NCBI GenBank assembly: GCA_002381805.1
Contig: DFXZ01000014.1
Span: 1-64,000, forward strand
Length of the DNA: 64,000 nt
Direction of reading: 5' to 3'
Source: Bdellovibrio sp. UBA4095
GTDB lineage: Bacteria > Bdellovibrionota > Bdellovibrionia > Bdellovibrionales > Bdellovibrionaceae
The notes under the pieces are model-generated. The model was not told the DNA's origin. It did not search any database and was given only the letters and a program-made list of their open reading frames with translations. The position numbers were made by a program, and so were the translations under genes. Positions 44,598 through 54,061 of the stretch are shown one piece after another; positions within the stretch are counted from its first letter, which is position 1; each line of letters begins with the position of its first letter.

Positions 44598-45422
44598 TCA
44601 GCGAAGTTGGCTAAATATAATATTCAGACTTATTATTTTTTGCGGGCTGGTGTTAAGGGGTCTCCCCACCAGTCCCTGGTCTTCGAATGTCAAAGCCAAT
44701 AATTTCTCTGCAGCAAGTTCTGCCGACACTCCAGCTGACCAAGACCACCATTGACGGAACTGATCTTGATCTATCCGTTCATAATTTGCGTTCAGAGCGC
44801 TAAACAACCTTGCCGGGCGTAAGGAATATCCCAGGCCAAAGGATCCTTGATAGGAAATGACATCTCCGGAATTCTCTCGTTCGATGCCTCGTACAACTTT
44901 AAAGCCAGCGTTCCAATCAATTTTAGCCATTGCCTTGACTGCCAACGCACCTAGAGCAGCCCGATAATAGCCAAGTCCACTGATTTGATCTTCCGAAGTG
45001 GGATTATCAAAAGTAGAGCGGCCCGTTGGTAAATCCAAACCAGAATAAACAAAGAGCTTTGGTCGCCAGCGGCTGTAACTTAATTCCGGTAGCAATTCAT
45101 AGGCTATGTTTAAAGATAAGTCCCCGATATTTTTCTCGGCTTGAGTTTGTTGTAATGGCAGCAAGAACCCCGCTTGCCACCGATCATTCAAGAGGAAAGA
45201 GCTGCTTAAAGTAAAAAGCTGGTAGTCGCGACCTTTTTCGGAACGATATCCGTAAGTATCGATATAATATTCTTCTTGGACTTGGGCCAATCCCATTCGC
45301 AGCGCCAGCTGCTCATCGCCGGTGATTAGAGGAATCCCCGCAGGGCCACCGCCACAACAGGGGGCAGCCCACAGAGACTCGATCAATAAAAAACTAAAGA
45401 TGAAAAGTAAAACTTTGTTCAT
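44598..45422 (-). CDS. Secreted barrel-like protein with N-terminal CCGGG
   Basis: 274 residues from ATG 45422; the open frame runs 27 codons further. A signal peptide ends in LWAA, and the mature protein begins PCCGGGPAGIP. The rest has barrel-like amphipathic strands (DYQLFTLSSSFLL, RWQAGFLLPL, LSLNIAYELL, KLFVYSGLDLPTGR) and resembles outer-membrane proteins of the phenol-pathway-associated transporter type. The Cys-Cys near the mature N-terminus is a possible metal site. It starts inside the end of the YtkA-like gene (29-bp overlap), so the two are coupled. Confidence 0.7.
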   Translation of the reverse strand: MNKVLLFIFSFLLIESLWAAPCCGGGPAGIPLITGDEQLALRMGLAQVQEEYYIDTYGYRSEKGRDYQLFTLSSSFLLNDRWQAGFLLPLQQTQAEKNIGDLSLNIAYELLPELSYSRWRPKLFVYSGLDLPTGRSTFDNPTSEDQISGLGYYRAALGALAVKAMAKIDWNAGFKVVRGIERENSGDVISYQGSFGLGYSLRPARLFSALNANYERIDQDQFRQWWSWSAGVSAELAAEKLLALTFEDQGLVGRPLNTSPQKIISLNIIFSQLR

Positions 45423-45816
45423 CAGAACCTTGCAACTGCAGACGCAGCTCCCACTCTCCAGGCATAATGAAATGGATAGTAGACAACAAAACAACACCTT
45501 CATCCAAATAATCTATGCGAATTGGAGAGGACCCGTGCCCCATTCCCGGCATCCATAGATAAGCTTGCAGACCCGAAGTGACTGAAACAATCTCTTTAGT
45601 TTTTATGTTCTTGAACAAGAGTAAAGCTTTGTTTTCAACCTTCGTACTGGGTCCCACCTTCCAAGACAGCTCTGCACATATTTCTTCAGTCAGCGCAAGA
45701 CATGATTGCTGAGAGCGCTCGACGGAATCCATCGGTAGATTTTTTGCATCGGCACATCCAATAAATCCGAAGCTCATGACCATTAGGATGCAATTTTTCA
45801 ATTTATTTCCAGACAT
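45394..45816 (-). CDS. YtkA-like lipoprotein
   Basis: 140 residues from ATG 45816, which overlaps the end of the preceding redoxin gene by 14 bp. The lipobox is FIGC. After it come a Cys pair (SCLALTEEIC) and the YtkA/FixH-like block LWMPGMGHGSSPI plus FIMPGEWELRL. Met/His in MPGMGHG can bind copper in such domains. It is anchored in the envelope. It sits between a redoxin and a barrel-like protein, which suggests a common metal or redox job; this is inference. Confidence 0.72.
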   Translation of the reverse strand: MSGNKLKNCILMVMSFGFIGCADAKNLPMDSVERSQQSCLALTEEICAELSWKVGPSTKVENKALLLFKNIKTKEIVSVTSGLQAYLWMPGMGHGSSPIRIDYLDEGVVLLSTIHFIMPGEWELRLQLQGSDEQSFTFHL

Positions 45817-46351
45817 CTTTGTTGTCTCCGTCCCTTGTAATCGCGCAGCCCAAAGCCCGCGCTTCTTTTTTCTCAATTTCTTTATTTTCTGATAAGGCCT
45901 GCAAAGCGTCTTTCAAGAAGAACTCTTTGGCTCGGTTTGCGTCGTTGCTTGAGGTAACTCCGCCGTGAAAAAGCACTTTCCCGTCGGGCGATAGCAGGTA
46001 GGCATGTGGTGTTTTTAACGCCTTCAAGTCATCAGCCCACTTGCCACCCACATCATGGAGCACGGGAAAGTTGATCCCCCGGTTAGTGAAGTAGGTAACT
46101 GAATCATCTTTACTTTCGTCACTATTGGAGTGAATTCCAATAAACTGAATCTGAGGATAGTTCTTTTGTAGCTCATTTAAATGCTCGACATGGCTGTTGG
46201 AACAGGGGCATTTTGCAGAAAGAAAAACCACGGCCCGGGCAGCCGTCGCACCTGCCACATCCACATTTTTTTGCGAGCGAAGATCCCAACCTTGAATCGG
46301 CCCGGTCTGAATGCTCGCAAAACATACTGAAAGAAAGAGAGTCCACAACAT
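45803..46351 (-). CDS. Exported redoxin (thioredoxin-fold) protein with CPC motif
   Basis: 182 residues with a hydrophobic N-terminus that may act as a signal peptide (MLWTLFLSVCFASIQ). The redox motif is KCPCSNSH (Cys48, Cys50), followed by IGIHSNSDES, the cis-Pro segment KTPHAYLLSPDGKVLFHGG and a late RALGCAI, all typical of AhpC/TSA-related proteins linked to copper or haem assembly. CPC rather than CxxC makes the redox pair unusual. First gene of an overlapping trio. The terminator of smc lies just upstream. Confidence 0.8.
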   Translation of the reverse strand: MLWTLFLSVCFASIQTGPIQGWDLRSQKNVDVAGATAARAVVFLSAKCPCSNSHVEHLNELQKNYPQIQFIGIHSNSDESKDDSVTYFTNRGINFPVLHDVGGKWADDLKALKTPHAYLLSPDGKVLFHGGVTSSNDANRAKEFFLKDALQALSENKEIEKKEARALGCAITRDGDNKDVWK

Positions 46352-46406
46352 AGGGCTCTTGTATCAGGGTTGCCCTTACTTGGGAACGCAACAAAAAGAG
46401 GCACAT

Positions 46407-46438
46407 AAAAAAAGGGAGCCTGCCCGGCTCCCTTTTTT
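46407..46438 (-). terminator. Terminator of smc
   Basis: AAAAAAGGGAGCC, loop TGCCC, GGCTCCCTTTTTT. The T-run on the minus strand follows the smc stop at 46465. It may also act on the plus strand. Confidence 0.9.
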
Positions 46439-46464
46439 GAGAATTCATGTCATGGATCAGTTTT

Positions 46465-49400
46465 CTAGCGAATATCCTGCAGAGAGACAGAAACCATGGT
46501 CGAAACACCACGTTCTTGCATCGTCACCCCGTAAAGTTTACCTGCCACTTCCATAGTGTGCTTATTATGCGTCACTACGATAATTTGCGAACGCTTCGCC
46601 ATTTCACGAACCAAGTCGTTGAAACGGAAGACGTTGGCATCATCAAGAGGAGCATCAACCTCATCCAGTAGACACCAAGGAGAAGGCTTCACCAGGAAGA
46701 TCGAGAATACGAGTGCCACCGCAGTCAGAGCTTTTTCACCACCTGACATCAAGCTGACGTTTTGCATCTTCTTTCCTGGAGGCTTTGCGATGATCTCGAT
46801 ACCCATCTCGCCTTTATCATTGTCTTCGATAAGCTCCAACTTCGCTTCACCACCGCCGAAAAGAACGGGGAACACGCGAGTAAAGCGATCATTAACCAAA
46901 TCAAAAGTCTCTTTAAAGCGTTTCGAACAAATTCGGTTGATACGATCAATCACTTTACGAAGCTGTTCTTTAGCTTCCGTCAAATCTGCATGCTGCTTCG
47001 TCAAGAATTCATAACGCTGAGCTGTTTCTTCGTACTCTTCAATAGCCGATAGATTCACTTCACCAATTTTGGAAAGCTTCTCACGCAGATCTTTCAACTG
47101 AGCATCCGCTTCGACGAAGTCGCCATCACGATCAGCATATTTCTCGACAATATCTGGAAGATTCAGCATGTAACGTTCGCGCACCTGATCGATGAGGTAT
47201 TGCTCCTTCATCTTGGCTTGCTCCAGCTTCAGCTGCGAATCATTCATTTTGTGCTGACGTTCGTTGCGAGCACGTTGAGAAGACATCGCTGCTTCTTCAA
47301 TCTCTCTCGCGCTTTCACTCAGAACTTCGTACTCATCTTTACTGCGAGAAACCTGAAGTTTCAACGTTTCGACTTCATCCAAAAGACGTTCGAACTCGAT
47401 TTTATTTTGCTCCAAAGTCAGCTGACTTTCAGTCATCTGAGAATTGTAACCTTGCGCCTCTTCGCTCATACGAGCCAACTGCCCATCAAGCTCTGCCAAA
47501 GACTTATTAACCATTTCTAACTGGCGCAGAACACCTTGGTATTCCTGAGTCTTAGACGCCGACTTCACCTGAAGTTCCGTCACGCTGGCTTGTAAGCCAT
47601 CAAAGCCCAAACGAGTTGAGTTCAATTCGCTGTTCAGAGCTTCGACCTGCTCTTCCAGAAGGACTTTCTTTTCACGAGCTTCATGAAGAGCCACATTCAG
47701 TTCTTCTAACTTTTGCTCTTGAGCTTCAACTTGTTCGCCGATTTTCTTTACTTCGCGTTCTTGGCGCTCTACTGCGTGCTGGGCATTTGCCAACTCGTTT
47801 TCAGCTCTTTCCAAATCTTTGCGAAGTTCAGTGACTTTGATTTCTTGTTCGATTTTACGCTTTTGCGCGCCTTCGAAGTCATTCAGTACGTTTGCAAGCT
47901 GCTCTTCGGTTTTCTTAAGTGAAGCCTGGGCCAGCGCCAATTTTCCGGCATATTCGTCTTTCTTTTCAGAAAGCTCTTTAATTTCACGACGACGCTTCAA
48001 AACTCCAGAGTCCGCAGATTCCGAAGAACCCCCTGTCAAAACTCCGTCGGCAGTTAATGTGTCACCGTCAAGAGTCACGAACGTCCAACCTTCATAGCGA
48101 GGGCGCAAGGCCAAAGCTGTGCGAATGGAGTCAACGATTGCTACGCCATCCAATAGGTATGAAACCGTGTTTCTAAATTTATCCGCTGATTGAACGACAT
48201 CTTTTAAGATTGCTTGAACGCCTTCTTCACCTTGTGGAGCTTGGGCGCGAGTGGCAGAATGGCTGCCTTCTTTCGCAGAAAGGAAGCTCGATCGACCGGA
48301 CTTTTGCTCTTTTAAGTGAGAAACGGCATCCAACGCGATATCCGCATCGGAGGAAAGCAACATCTGCAAGCGCGATCCCAAAGCGGCTTCCATAGCTACT
48401 TCGTAGTCAGCAGGCACTTCCACCACTTCAGAAACCGGTTGAAAATGAGTCACAACAGAACCATCTGCCATCATTTCCTGAGTGCGCGTTTTCTGCCATA
48501 ACATGACCTGTTTTACGCCCTCTTGGAAACCTTCGAAATTATTCTGAAGGTTTTCCAAACCATAGAGACGTGAAGCCACTTCATTGAGACTGTCTTTAAA
48601 GCTTTCAACTTCCGCGCGTTTTTCTGCGGCCGCATCAGAAAGGATTTTCTTGTTGGCTTCAAAAGAGTCCACGTCGTTGGCCAAATCCAACTGCATTTGA
48701 CGTTCTTTATCAAGTTCGTTCAAAACCTTCTTACGACGGCCTTCGAACTCTACTTGCTTCTCGCGAAGCTCATTCAGCACCAACTGTTCGTTATCCTGAC
48801 GCTCAGTCAGATCAGCGATCTGGGCATTCAAAGAGTTTACACGAGCATCCAAAGAAGACTCGGACTGCCCCACTGCAAACAACTCACGGCGCTTGGTCGT
48901 CAGCTCTTCGTCTACCTCAGAAATACGAGAATTTGAATTTTGGAAGATTTCGTTTTTCTCCGCGAACTGCGCAGCTAACGTTTCGGCCTCTTCCTTTAAA
49001 GTTGCGATTTGTGAATCAAGCTGAGCTTTATCACGGCTCAATAGCTCCTGCCGAGCTTGTTGCTCTTGCAGGATCGTACCGGTCATCTGCTCATTACGAC
49101 GCGCCTGTTCGATTTCGAAACGGAGCTCTTGATTTTCCATTTCTTTTTTCTGAACGGCCGTTTGCTTAGAATAGTATTCTTCCTGCTGCGTTTCGACTTG
49201 CTTCTCTTTTTCAAGAATCTGCAATTTCAAAACTTCGAGCTGACTTTGCAAAGTGCTCAGGTTGCTTTCACCCTCAACTTCCATGCTTTGAGCTTCGTTG
49301 AAGATTGCCTGCGCTTCATCAGCCGCGCGCTTCAGCTCAATATATTGAGCTGATGACAACCAAAGATCCAAGTCTTCGATTTGATTTTTAATATTGCGAT

Positions 49401-50052
49401 AGCGTTCCGCACGCTGCGCTTGTCTTTGCAAAGAATCGATCTGGCGTTTCAACTCGCCGATGATGTCCTGCAAACGAACCAAGTTCTGATCCGTCGACTG
49501 AAGCTTACGTTGAGATTCTTTTTTTCGAGCTTTAAACTTCGTAATACCAGCAGCTTCTTCGATCAGCATGCGGCGGTCTTCAGGTTTCGCAGTGATAATC
49601 TTACCGATCATCCCCTGAGCGATTATGGAGAAACCTTTAGAACCCGCACCAGTATCCATAAAGATCTCTTGAACGTCCTTAAGACGAGCAGGCTCTTTAT
49701 TAATGAAGTACTCACCCTCACCGTTACGATGCAAGCGACGAGTCACCATGATTTCAGTGTGCTTGATATATTTAGCTGGGAATGGTCCGCCATCGTTTTC
49801 GAGGGTCAGAGAAACCTCGCACATACCCAACGGAGCGTAACCTTCAGCACCCGCAAAGATGACGTCAGTCATTTGCGAACCACGCAGGTCCTTGGCTGAC
49901 ATCTCACCCATGACCCACATCAAGGCATCAACGATATTTGACTTTCCACAACCATTTGGACCGACGATACCGGTAATACCTGCATCAAAATGGATAACTG
50001 TACGATCCTTAAATGACTTAAAACCAACGAGTTCAATCTTTTTAATTCTCAA
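46465..50052 (-). CDS. smc: Chromosome segregation ATPase SMC
   Basis: 1195 residues from TTG 50052, chosen because AGAGGGG lies six to seven bases upstream and the product then begins with the universal MRIKKIELVGFKSF. Walker A is GPNGCGKSNIVDA near the start, a hinge region lies at mid-length (about 530-640), and the C-terminal head has LMSGGEKALTA and the Walker B CLLDEVDAPLDD. Two long coiled coils connect them. It compacts and separates chromosomes, in filamentous Bdellovibrio before septation. Confidence 0.97.
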   Translation of the reverse strand: MRIKKIELVGFKSFKDRTVIHFDAGITGIVGPNGCGKSNIVDALMWVMGEMSAKDLRGSQMTDVIFAGAEGYAPLGMCEVSLTLENDGGPFPAKYIKHTEIMVTRRLHRNGEGEYFINKEPARLKDVQEIFMDTGAGSKGFSIIAQGMIGKIITAKPEDRRMLIEEAAGITKFKARKKESQRKLQSTDQNLVRLQDIIGELKRQIDSLQRQAQRAERYRNIKNQIEDLDLWLSSAQYIELKRAADEAQAIFNEAQSMEVEGESNLSTLQSQLEVLKLQILEKEKQVETQQEEYYSKQTAVQKKEMENQELRFEIEQARRNEQMTGTILQEQQARQELLSRDKAQLDSQIATLKEEAETLAAQFAEKNEIFQNSNSRISEVDEELTTKRRELFAVGQSESSLDARVNSLNAQIADLTERQDNEQLVLNELREKQVEFEGRRKKVLNELDKERQMQLDLANDVDSFEANKKILSDAAAEKRAEVESFKDSLNEVASRLYGLENLQNNFEGFQEGVKQVMLWQKTRTQEMMADGSVVTHFQPVSEVVEVPADYEVAMEAALGSRLQMLLSSDADIALDAVSHLKEQKSGRSSFLSAKEGSHSATRAQAPQGEEGVQAILKDVVQSADKFRNTVSYLLDGVAIVDSIRTALALRPRYEGWTFVTLDGDTLTADGVLTGGSSESADSGVLKRRREIKELSEKKDEYAGKLALAQASLKKTEEQLANVLNDFEGAQKRKIEQEIKVTELRKDLERAENELANAQHAVERQEREVKKIGEQVEAQEQKLEELNVALHEAREKKVLLEEQVEALNSELNSTRLGFDGLQASVTELQVKSASKTQEYQGVLRQLEMVNKSLAELDGQLARMSEEAQGYNSQMTESQLTLEQNKIEFERLLDEVETLKLQVSRSKDEYEVLSESAREIEEAAMSSQRARNERQHKMNDSQLKLEQAKMKEQYLIDQVRERYMLNLPDIVEKYADRDGDFVEADAQLKDLREKLSKIGEVNLSAIEEYEETAQRYEFLTKQHADLTEAKEQLRKVIDRINRICSKRFKETFDLVNDRFTRVFPVLFGGGEAKLELIEDNDKGEMGIEIIAKPPGKKMQNVSLMSGGEKALTAVALVFSIFLVKPSPWCLLDEVDAPLDDANVFRFNDLVREMAKRSQIIVVTHNKHTMEVAGKLYGVTMQERGVSTMVSVSLQDIR

Positions 50053-50487
50053 GGTAATTCCCCTCTTGAGTAGTCCCCTCAACACAAGCCAAAGGTCTAG
50101 CTAGACCAAGGGCCATTCCACTCTGTCGAGGCTTACAAACTATGTCAATAGTAGGGTTCCAAAAGAGGGGTGATCGCTGAAAACTTAAGCAACCTCAGTC
50201 ATAGATTTTTGCATCGCGTTTAACGCAGCCATATCTGAGCGGACATAGGAGCCAAGCAAGCTGGATTTATTCTTCCGACTAGCCCGTCAATACAGCAGTG
50301 ACTTTCACTTCGACCCGCCCCCGGCCTTACAACTGTCTAACATTTTTCGCCCCTGCGAATTCGTATCGCAATTGTGTCTTATTTTGAGACACCGAGGGTC
50401 CGTAGTTTTGATTTGGTGTTTTCGGGAACTGGCACAAAGCTTGAGTAAGCCATATATGTGACCCAATTTTTACGAAGTGAGGAATTT
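50053..50487. other. Intergenic region between divergent smc and repeat lipoprotein
   Basis: 435 bp without a convincing gene. It holds the palindrome at 50374-50392 and a TGGCAC at 50430-50435 that only partly resembles a -24 element. Nothing else recognisable was found. Confidence 0.6.
50374..50392. promoter_or_regulatory. Palindrome GTGTCTTATTTTGAGACAC
   Basis: Arms of nine positions (one T-G wobble as RNA) around a TTT centre, 95 bp before the lipoprotein start. Nearly the same 15-bp core, GTCTCATTTTGAGAT, lies at 59110-59124 before another small secreted-protein gene. A dimeric regulator site is a reasonable reading. Confidence 0.45.
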
Positions 50488-50982
50488 ATGAAACAGTCCA
50501 TCTTTAAAATCTTTTGCCTGGTTGTTATGGCAGTCTCAATGGCCGCATGTAGCAAAGATAAGAGCAACAATACTTCTACCCAGTACATCCTACTGAGCAA
50601 CGGTACTTGTTACGATAATATCTCCAAGCAGCAAGTCGCACAGACTCTATGTCATGGACATACTACTCAGTATCAGTGGATCAATGGACAATGTTTTGAT
50701 AACAACCTCAGAACTTATGTTGCAGCAAATCTTTGTTCTGCAACGAACTCTGGCCAATACACTTACATGAATGGTCAGTGTTACGATAACTTCAGCAGAA
50801 CCTATGTTCAACCGGCACTATGCTCAAATTCCGGTGGATCTTACGGAACACAAATTTGCTCTGGGATCTATATCTGGAATGGCCAACGAGTGCAATGTAC
50901 TGGACAAGTCGGAACTCTGCAGGGTTGCAGCGGTTACACTCTGATCTCCGAAGCTACTGGCCAAACTGTGACTTGCCAATAG
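50488..50982 (+). CDS. Cys-rich repeat lipoprotein
   Basis: 164 residues from ATG 50488 (GAGGAA upstream; the frame extends 10 codons). The lipobox is MAAC with Cys21. Three tandem repeats follow at about 32-58, 61-89 and 90-117, each with the pattern QY-x2-(M/I/L)-NG-x-CYDN-x7-V-x4-LC (two Cys per repeat). A fourth, divergent Cys block ends the protein. The repeats probably form small disulfide-bonded domains on the cell surface or in the periplasm. Function is unknown. The gene ends before a strong terminator. Confidence 0.8.
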   Translation: MKQSIFKIFCLVVMAVSMAACSKDKSNNTSTQYILLSNGTCYDNISKQQVAQTLCHGHTTQYQWINGQCFDNNLRTYVAANLCSATNSGQYTYMNGQCYDNFSRTYVQPALCSNSGGSYGTQICSGIYIWNGQRVQCTGQVGTLQGCSGYTLISEATGQTVTCQ

Positions 50983-51012
50983 TTCCAAACTTTCAAACTC
51001 ACTTCACTTCAA

Positions 51013-51045
51013 AAAAAAGCCGAGCTCATTCAGCTCGGCTTTTTT
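51013..51045. terminator. Bidirectional terminator
   Basis: AAAAAAGCCGAGCT, loop CATTC, AGCTCGGCTTTTTT. It ends the rightward lipoprotein gene and can serve the convergent ppdK gene as well. Confidence 0.92.
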
Positions 51046-51131
51046 CATTACTAAACAAATGTTTCCTCCGCGAACACGAGCAAGCCCATCAAGCTTACCC
51101 TTTAAAGCGTCGATCTGAGAAAGACTTCACC

Positions 51132-53852
51132 TTATGAATGAAGCTTTTTCGTCAAAAGCGCTGCTCTCGCTGCTGCCAAGCGAGCAATAGGTACTCGGTA
51201 AGGCGAGCAAGAAACATAATCTAAACCCACCTTATGGAAGAACTCGATAGATTCCGGATCGCCACCGTGCTCTCCGCAAACCCCGACTTTAAGGTCAGGC
51301 TTCGCACGACGACCCAACTCTGTTCCCATCTTAACTAAAGCGCCCACACCAGCCTGATCGATCGACATGAACGGATCCTTTGGCAACAAACCATGAGACA
51401 CGTAAGATCCCAAGAATCTTCCAGCATCGTCACGAGAAAGCCCCAAAGTCGTTTGGGTCAAATCGTTCGTACCGAAGCTAAAGAAATCCGCGTACTCTGC
51501 AATTGCGTCAGCTGTGATCGCCGCACGAGGGAGTTCAATCATTGTACCTACTGTGAATTCGAAGCGAACATTTTTTTCATTCTGAACTCTGTTCACTTCA
51601 GCAACGGCCTGGGTGCGCAAAATATCAAGCTCCTTGTCGGTTGCGACCAACGGAATCATGATTTCAGGAGCCAGCTTTTTGCCTTCACTGATCAATTGGC
51701 AAGTCGCTTCCGCAATGGCGCGTACTTGCATCTGATAGATCTCAGGATAAGTAATAGCCAACCGGCAACCACGATGACCCAACATAGGATTGAACTCGTG
51801 AAGTGATTTAACTTTATTACGAAGGCGCTCAGCATCGACGCCAAGTCTTTTCGCCAGCTCTTTGGTTTCTTCGTCTGAATGCGGAACGAATTCATGAAGT
51901 GGTGGATCCAAGAGGCGGATAGTCACTGGCAAACCGTCCATAATTTTGAAAAGATTATAGAAGTCTTCTCTTTGCATCGGCAGAAGCTTTACCAGTGCTT
52001 TTTCACGCTCGCTCTTGTTGTCAGCGATAATCATTTCGCGCACAGAATCGATACGGTCTGCACCAAAGAACATATGCTCAGTACGGCAAAGACCGATACC
52101 TTCTGCACCGAAGTTTCGAGCGGTTTGCGCATCTTTCGGAGTATCTGCATTCGTGCGCACTTTCAGTTTCCGAACATGATCGGCAATTTTCATGATGCGA
52201 TCGAAAGAACCTTCTAATTTAGGCTCTATTGTTTTTACCTCACCCAAATACACTTCGCCAGTTGATCCATCCAAAGTGATAACATCACCCTTCTTCAGGA
52301 CATAGCCCTTCACTTTCATGGTTTCGTTGCGATAGTCGACTTCAACATCTCCACAACCGGCGACACAACATTTTCCCATTCCGCGTGCAACCACGGCCGC
52401 ATGTGAAGTCATACCCCCACGAGTTGTGAGGATCCCTTGAGCCGCGATCATTCCAGCAATATCTTCAGGCGAGGTCTCAACCCGCACCAGAATTACTTTC
52501 TTGCCTGCCTCTCTCCAATCCACAGCTTCTTCAGAGGTGAATACGATTTGCCCATTCACTCCGCCAGGCGAAGCCGGAAGCCCTTTGGCAAGCATAGTCT
52601 TTTGCGCTTGCGGATCCAAAGTAGGATGTAATAGCTGATCCAAAGAAGCTGGATCGATGCGAAGTACCGCCTCCTCTTCCGTGATCAGCTTTTCATCGAT
52701 CATATCGCTGGCAATCTTAAGTGCGGCCGCAGCCGTTCTTTTGCCATTTCGAGTTTGCAACATCCAAAGAACACCACGCTCAATAGTGAACTCAATGTCC
52801 TGCATGTCTCGGTAATGCAATTCTAATTTCTTATAAATCTCTTCTAGCTGCGTATAAGCCTTGGGCATAGCTTCTTCAAGTGAGGTCAAACCCGAACCCT
52901 CTGCTGCCTTCTTCGTGATTGGCTGAGGTGTGCGAATGCCGGCGACCACGTCTTCACCTTGGGCGTTTATCAAAAATTCGCCATAGAATGCTTTTTCGCC
53001 AGTTGAAGGATTTCGAGTAAACGCTACGCCTGTCGCAGAATCGTCACCCATATTACCAAATACCATCGACTGAACATTCACTGCTGTCCCCCAGCTTGCC
53101 GGGATGCTATGAAGTTCGCGATAAGTAATAGCTCGCGGTGTGTTCCAAGAATGGAAAACCGCAGAGATGGCTCCCCACAATTGATCCCAAGGATCAGTTG
53201 GGAATGACTGGCCTGTCATCTGATGAACTAATTCTTTAAACTTTTTAACAAGCACCTTAAGGTCATCGACATTCAAGTCAGTATCAACTTTATAGTGCTT
53301 CTCTTCTTTTAGATCTTCGAGCGTGACTTCAAGCAATGAGGAGTTCATGCCCATCACGACGTCCGAGTACATCTGGATAAAGCGGCGATAGGAATCCCAG
53401 GCAAAGCGAGGATTGTTAGAGCTTTTCGCCAAGCCTTCAACAGTCTGATCATTCAGACCCAAGTTCAAAATAGTATCCATCATACCCGGCATAGAGGCAC
53501 GAGCCCCCGAACGAACGGAAACTAAAAGCGGATTGCTCACATCGCCAAACTTTTTACCGATTCGGGTTTCAACTTTTTTCATGGCTTCCTGAACTGCGGG
53601 ACGAACCCAGTCTGGCAATTTTCCACCAGCCTCATTGAAGTGAGTGCAGATCTCAGTAGAGATTGTGAATCCCGGAGGAACTGGCATACCTAGCGAAGTC
53701 ATTTCCGCAAGGTTGGCACCTTTACCGCCAAGGATGTTTTTCATTCCGGCATTTCCTTCAGAATCTCCGGCCGCAAAAAAATAGACGAACTTTTGTGGAA
53801 TCATAGTCTCTGTTTTCATTTTAGATTGTTCAGAATTTACGTTCTGGTGCAT
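51132..53852 (-). CDS. ppdK: Pyruvate, phosphate dikinase
   Basis: 906 residues. It interconverts pyruvate and phosphoenolpyruvate with ATP/AMP, linking glycolysis and gluconeogenesis. Seen in order: the ATP-grasp part with GGKGANLAEMTSLG, the phosphohistidine domain GGMTSHAAVVARGMGKCCV, and the PEP/pyruvate TIM barrel with FGTNDLTQ and the catalytic Cys in GVCGEHGG. The length is normal. ATG 53852 has GAGGAAG. It is useful for a bacterium that lives on prey amino acids. No PEP-carboxykinase is adjacent. Confidence 0.97.
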   Translation of the reverse strand: MHQNVNSEQSKMKTETMIPQKFVYFFAAGDSEGNAGMKNILGGKGANLAEMTSLGMPVPPGFTISTEICTHFNEAGGKLPDWVRPAVQEAMKKVETRIGKKFGDVSNPLLVSVRSGARASMPGMMDTILNLGLNDQTVEGLAKSSNNPRFAWDSYRRFIQMYSDVVMGMNSSLLEVTLEDLKEEKHYKVDTDLNVDDLKVLVKKFKELVHQMTGQSFPTDPWDQLWGAISAVFHSWNTPRAITYRELHSIPASWGTAVNVQSMVFGNMGDDSATGVAFTRNPSTGEKAFYGEFLINAQGEDVVAGIRTPQPITKKAAEGSGLTSLEEAMPKAYTQLEEIYKKLELHYRDMQDIEFTIERGVLWMLQTRNGKRTAAAALKIASDMIDEKLITEEEAVLRIDPASLDQLLHPTLDPQAQKTMLAKGLPASPGGVNGQIVFTSEEAVDWREAGKKVILVRVETSPEDIAGMIAAQGILTTRGGMTSHAAVVARGMGKCCVAGCGDVEVDYRNETMKVKGYVLKKGDVITLDGSTGEVYLGEVKTIEPKLEGSFDRIMKIADHVRKLKVRTNADTPKDAQTARNFGAEGIGLCRTEHMFFGADRIDSVREMIIADNKSEREKALVKLLPMQREDFYNLFKIMDGLPVTIRLLDPPLHEFVPHSDEETKELAKRLGVDAERLRNKVKSLHEFNPMLGHRGCRLAITYPEIYQMQVRAIAEATCQLISEGKKLAPEIMIPLVATDKELDILRTQAVAEVNRVQNEKNVRFEFTVGTMIELPRAAITADAIAEYADFFSFGTNDLTQTTLGLSRDDAGRFLGSYVSHGLLPKDPFMSIDQAGVGALVKMGTELGRRAKPDLKVGVCGEHGGDPESIEFFHKVGLDYVSCSPYRVPIARLAAARAALLTKKLHS

Positions 53853-54020
53853 AAGTCTTCCTCCCCAGAATGGTAAAAGTTGAGTTTCTTTTAAGATATA
53901 AAACCTTGCTAAGTGCCTAGTATCAATGAAATTAATCGAGTCCTACATGTTGCATTATAGGTGCTGCCGGCAAAGGCTAAAGAAATTCAGTGTTTAGTTG
54001 TTGTAAGACATTTCAGAAAT

Positions 54021-54049
54021 AAAAAAAAGGAGGGTCCGAATGGCCCTCC
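54021..54049 (-). terminator. Terminator of glyS
   Basis: Stem GGAGGGTC/GGCCCTCC (one G-T pair) with an A-run on the plus side at 54021-54028, which is a T-run for the leftward glycyl-tRNA synthetase gene ending at 54062. Confidence 0.8.
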
Positions 54050-54061
54050 CTTGCGACTTAG

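Noticed and set aside
49381..49899. A 172-codon rightward open frame inside smc
   Set aside because: It is an antisense shadow of the SMC coiled coil.
50430..50445. Sigma54 promoter (TGGCAC then TTGAG)
   Set aside because: The -12 element lacks the required GC.
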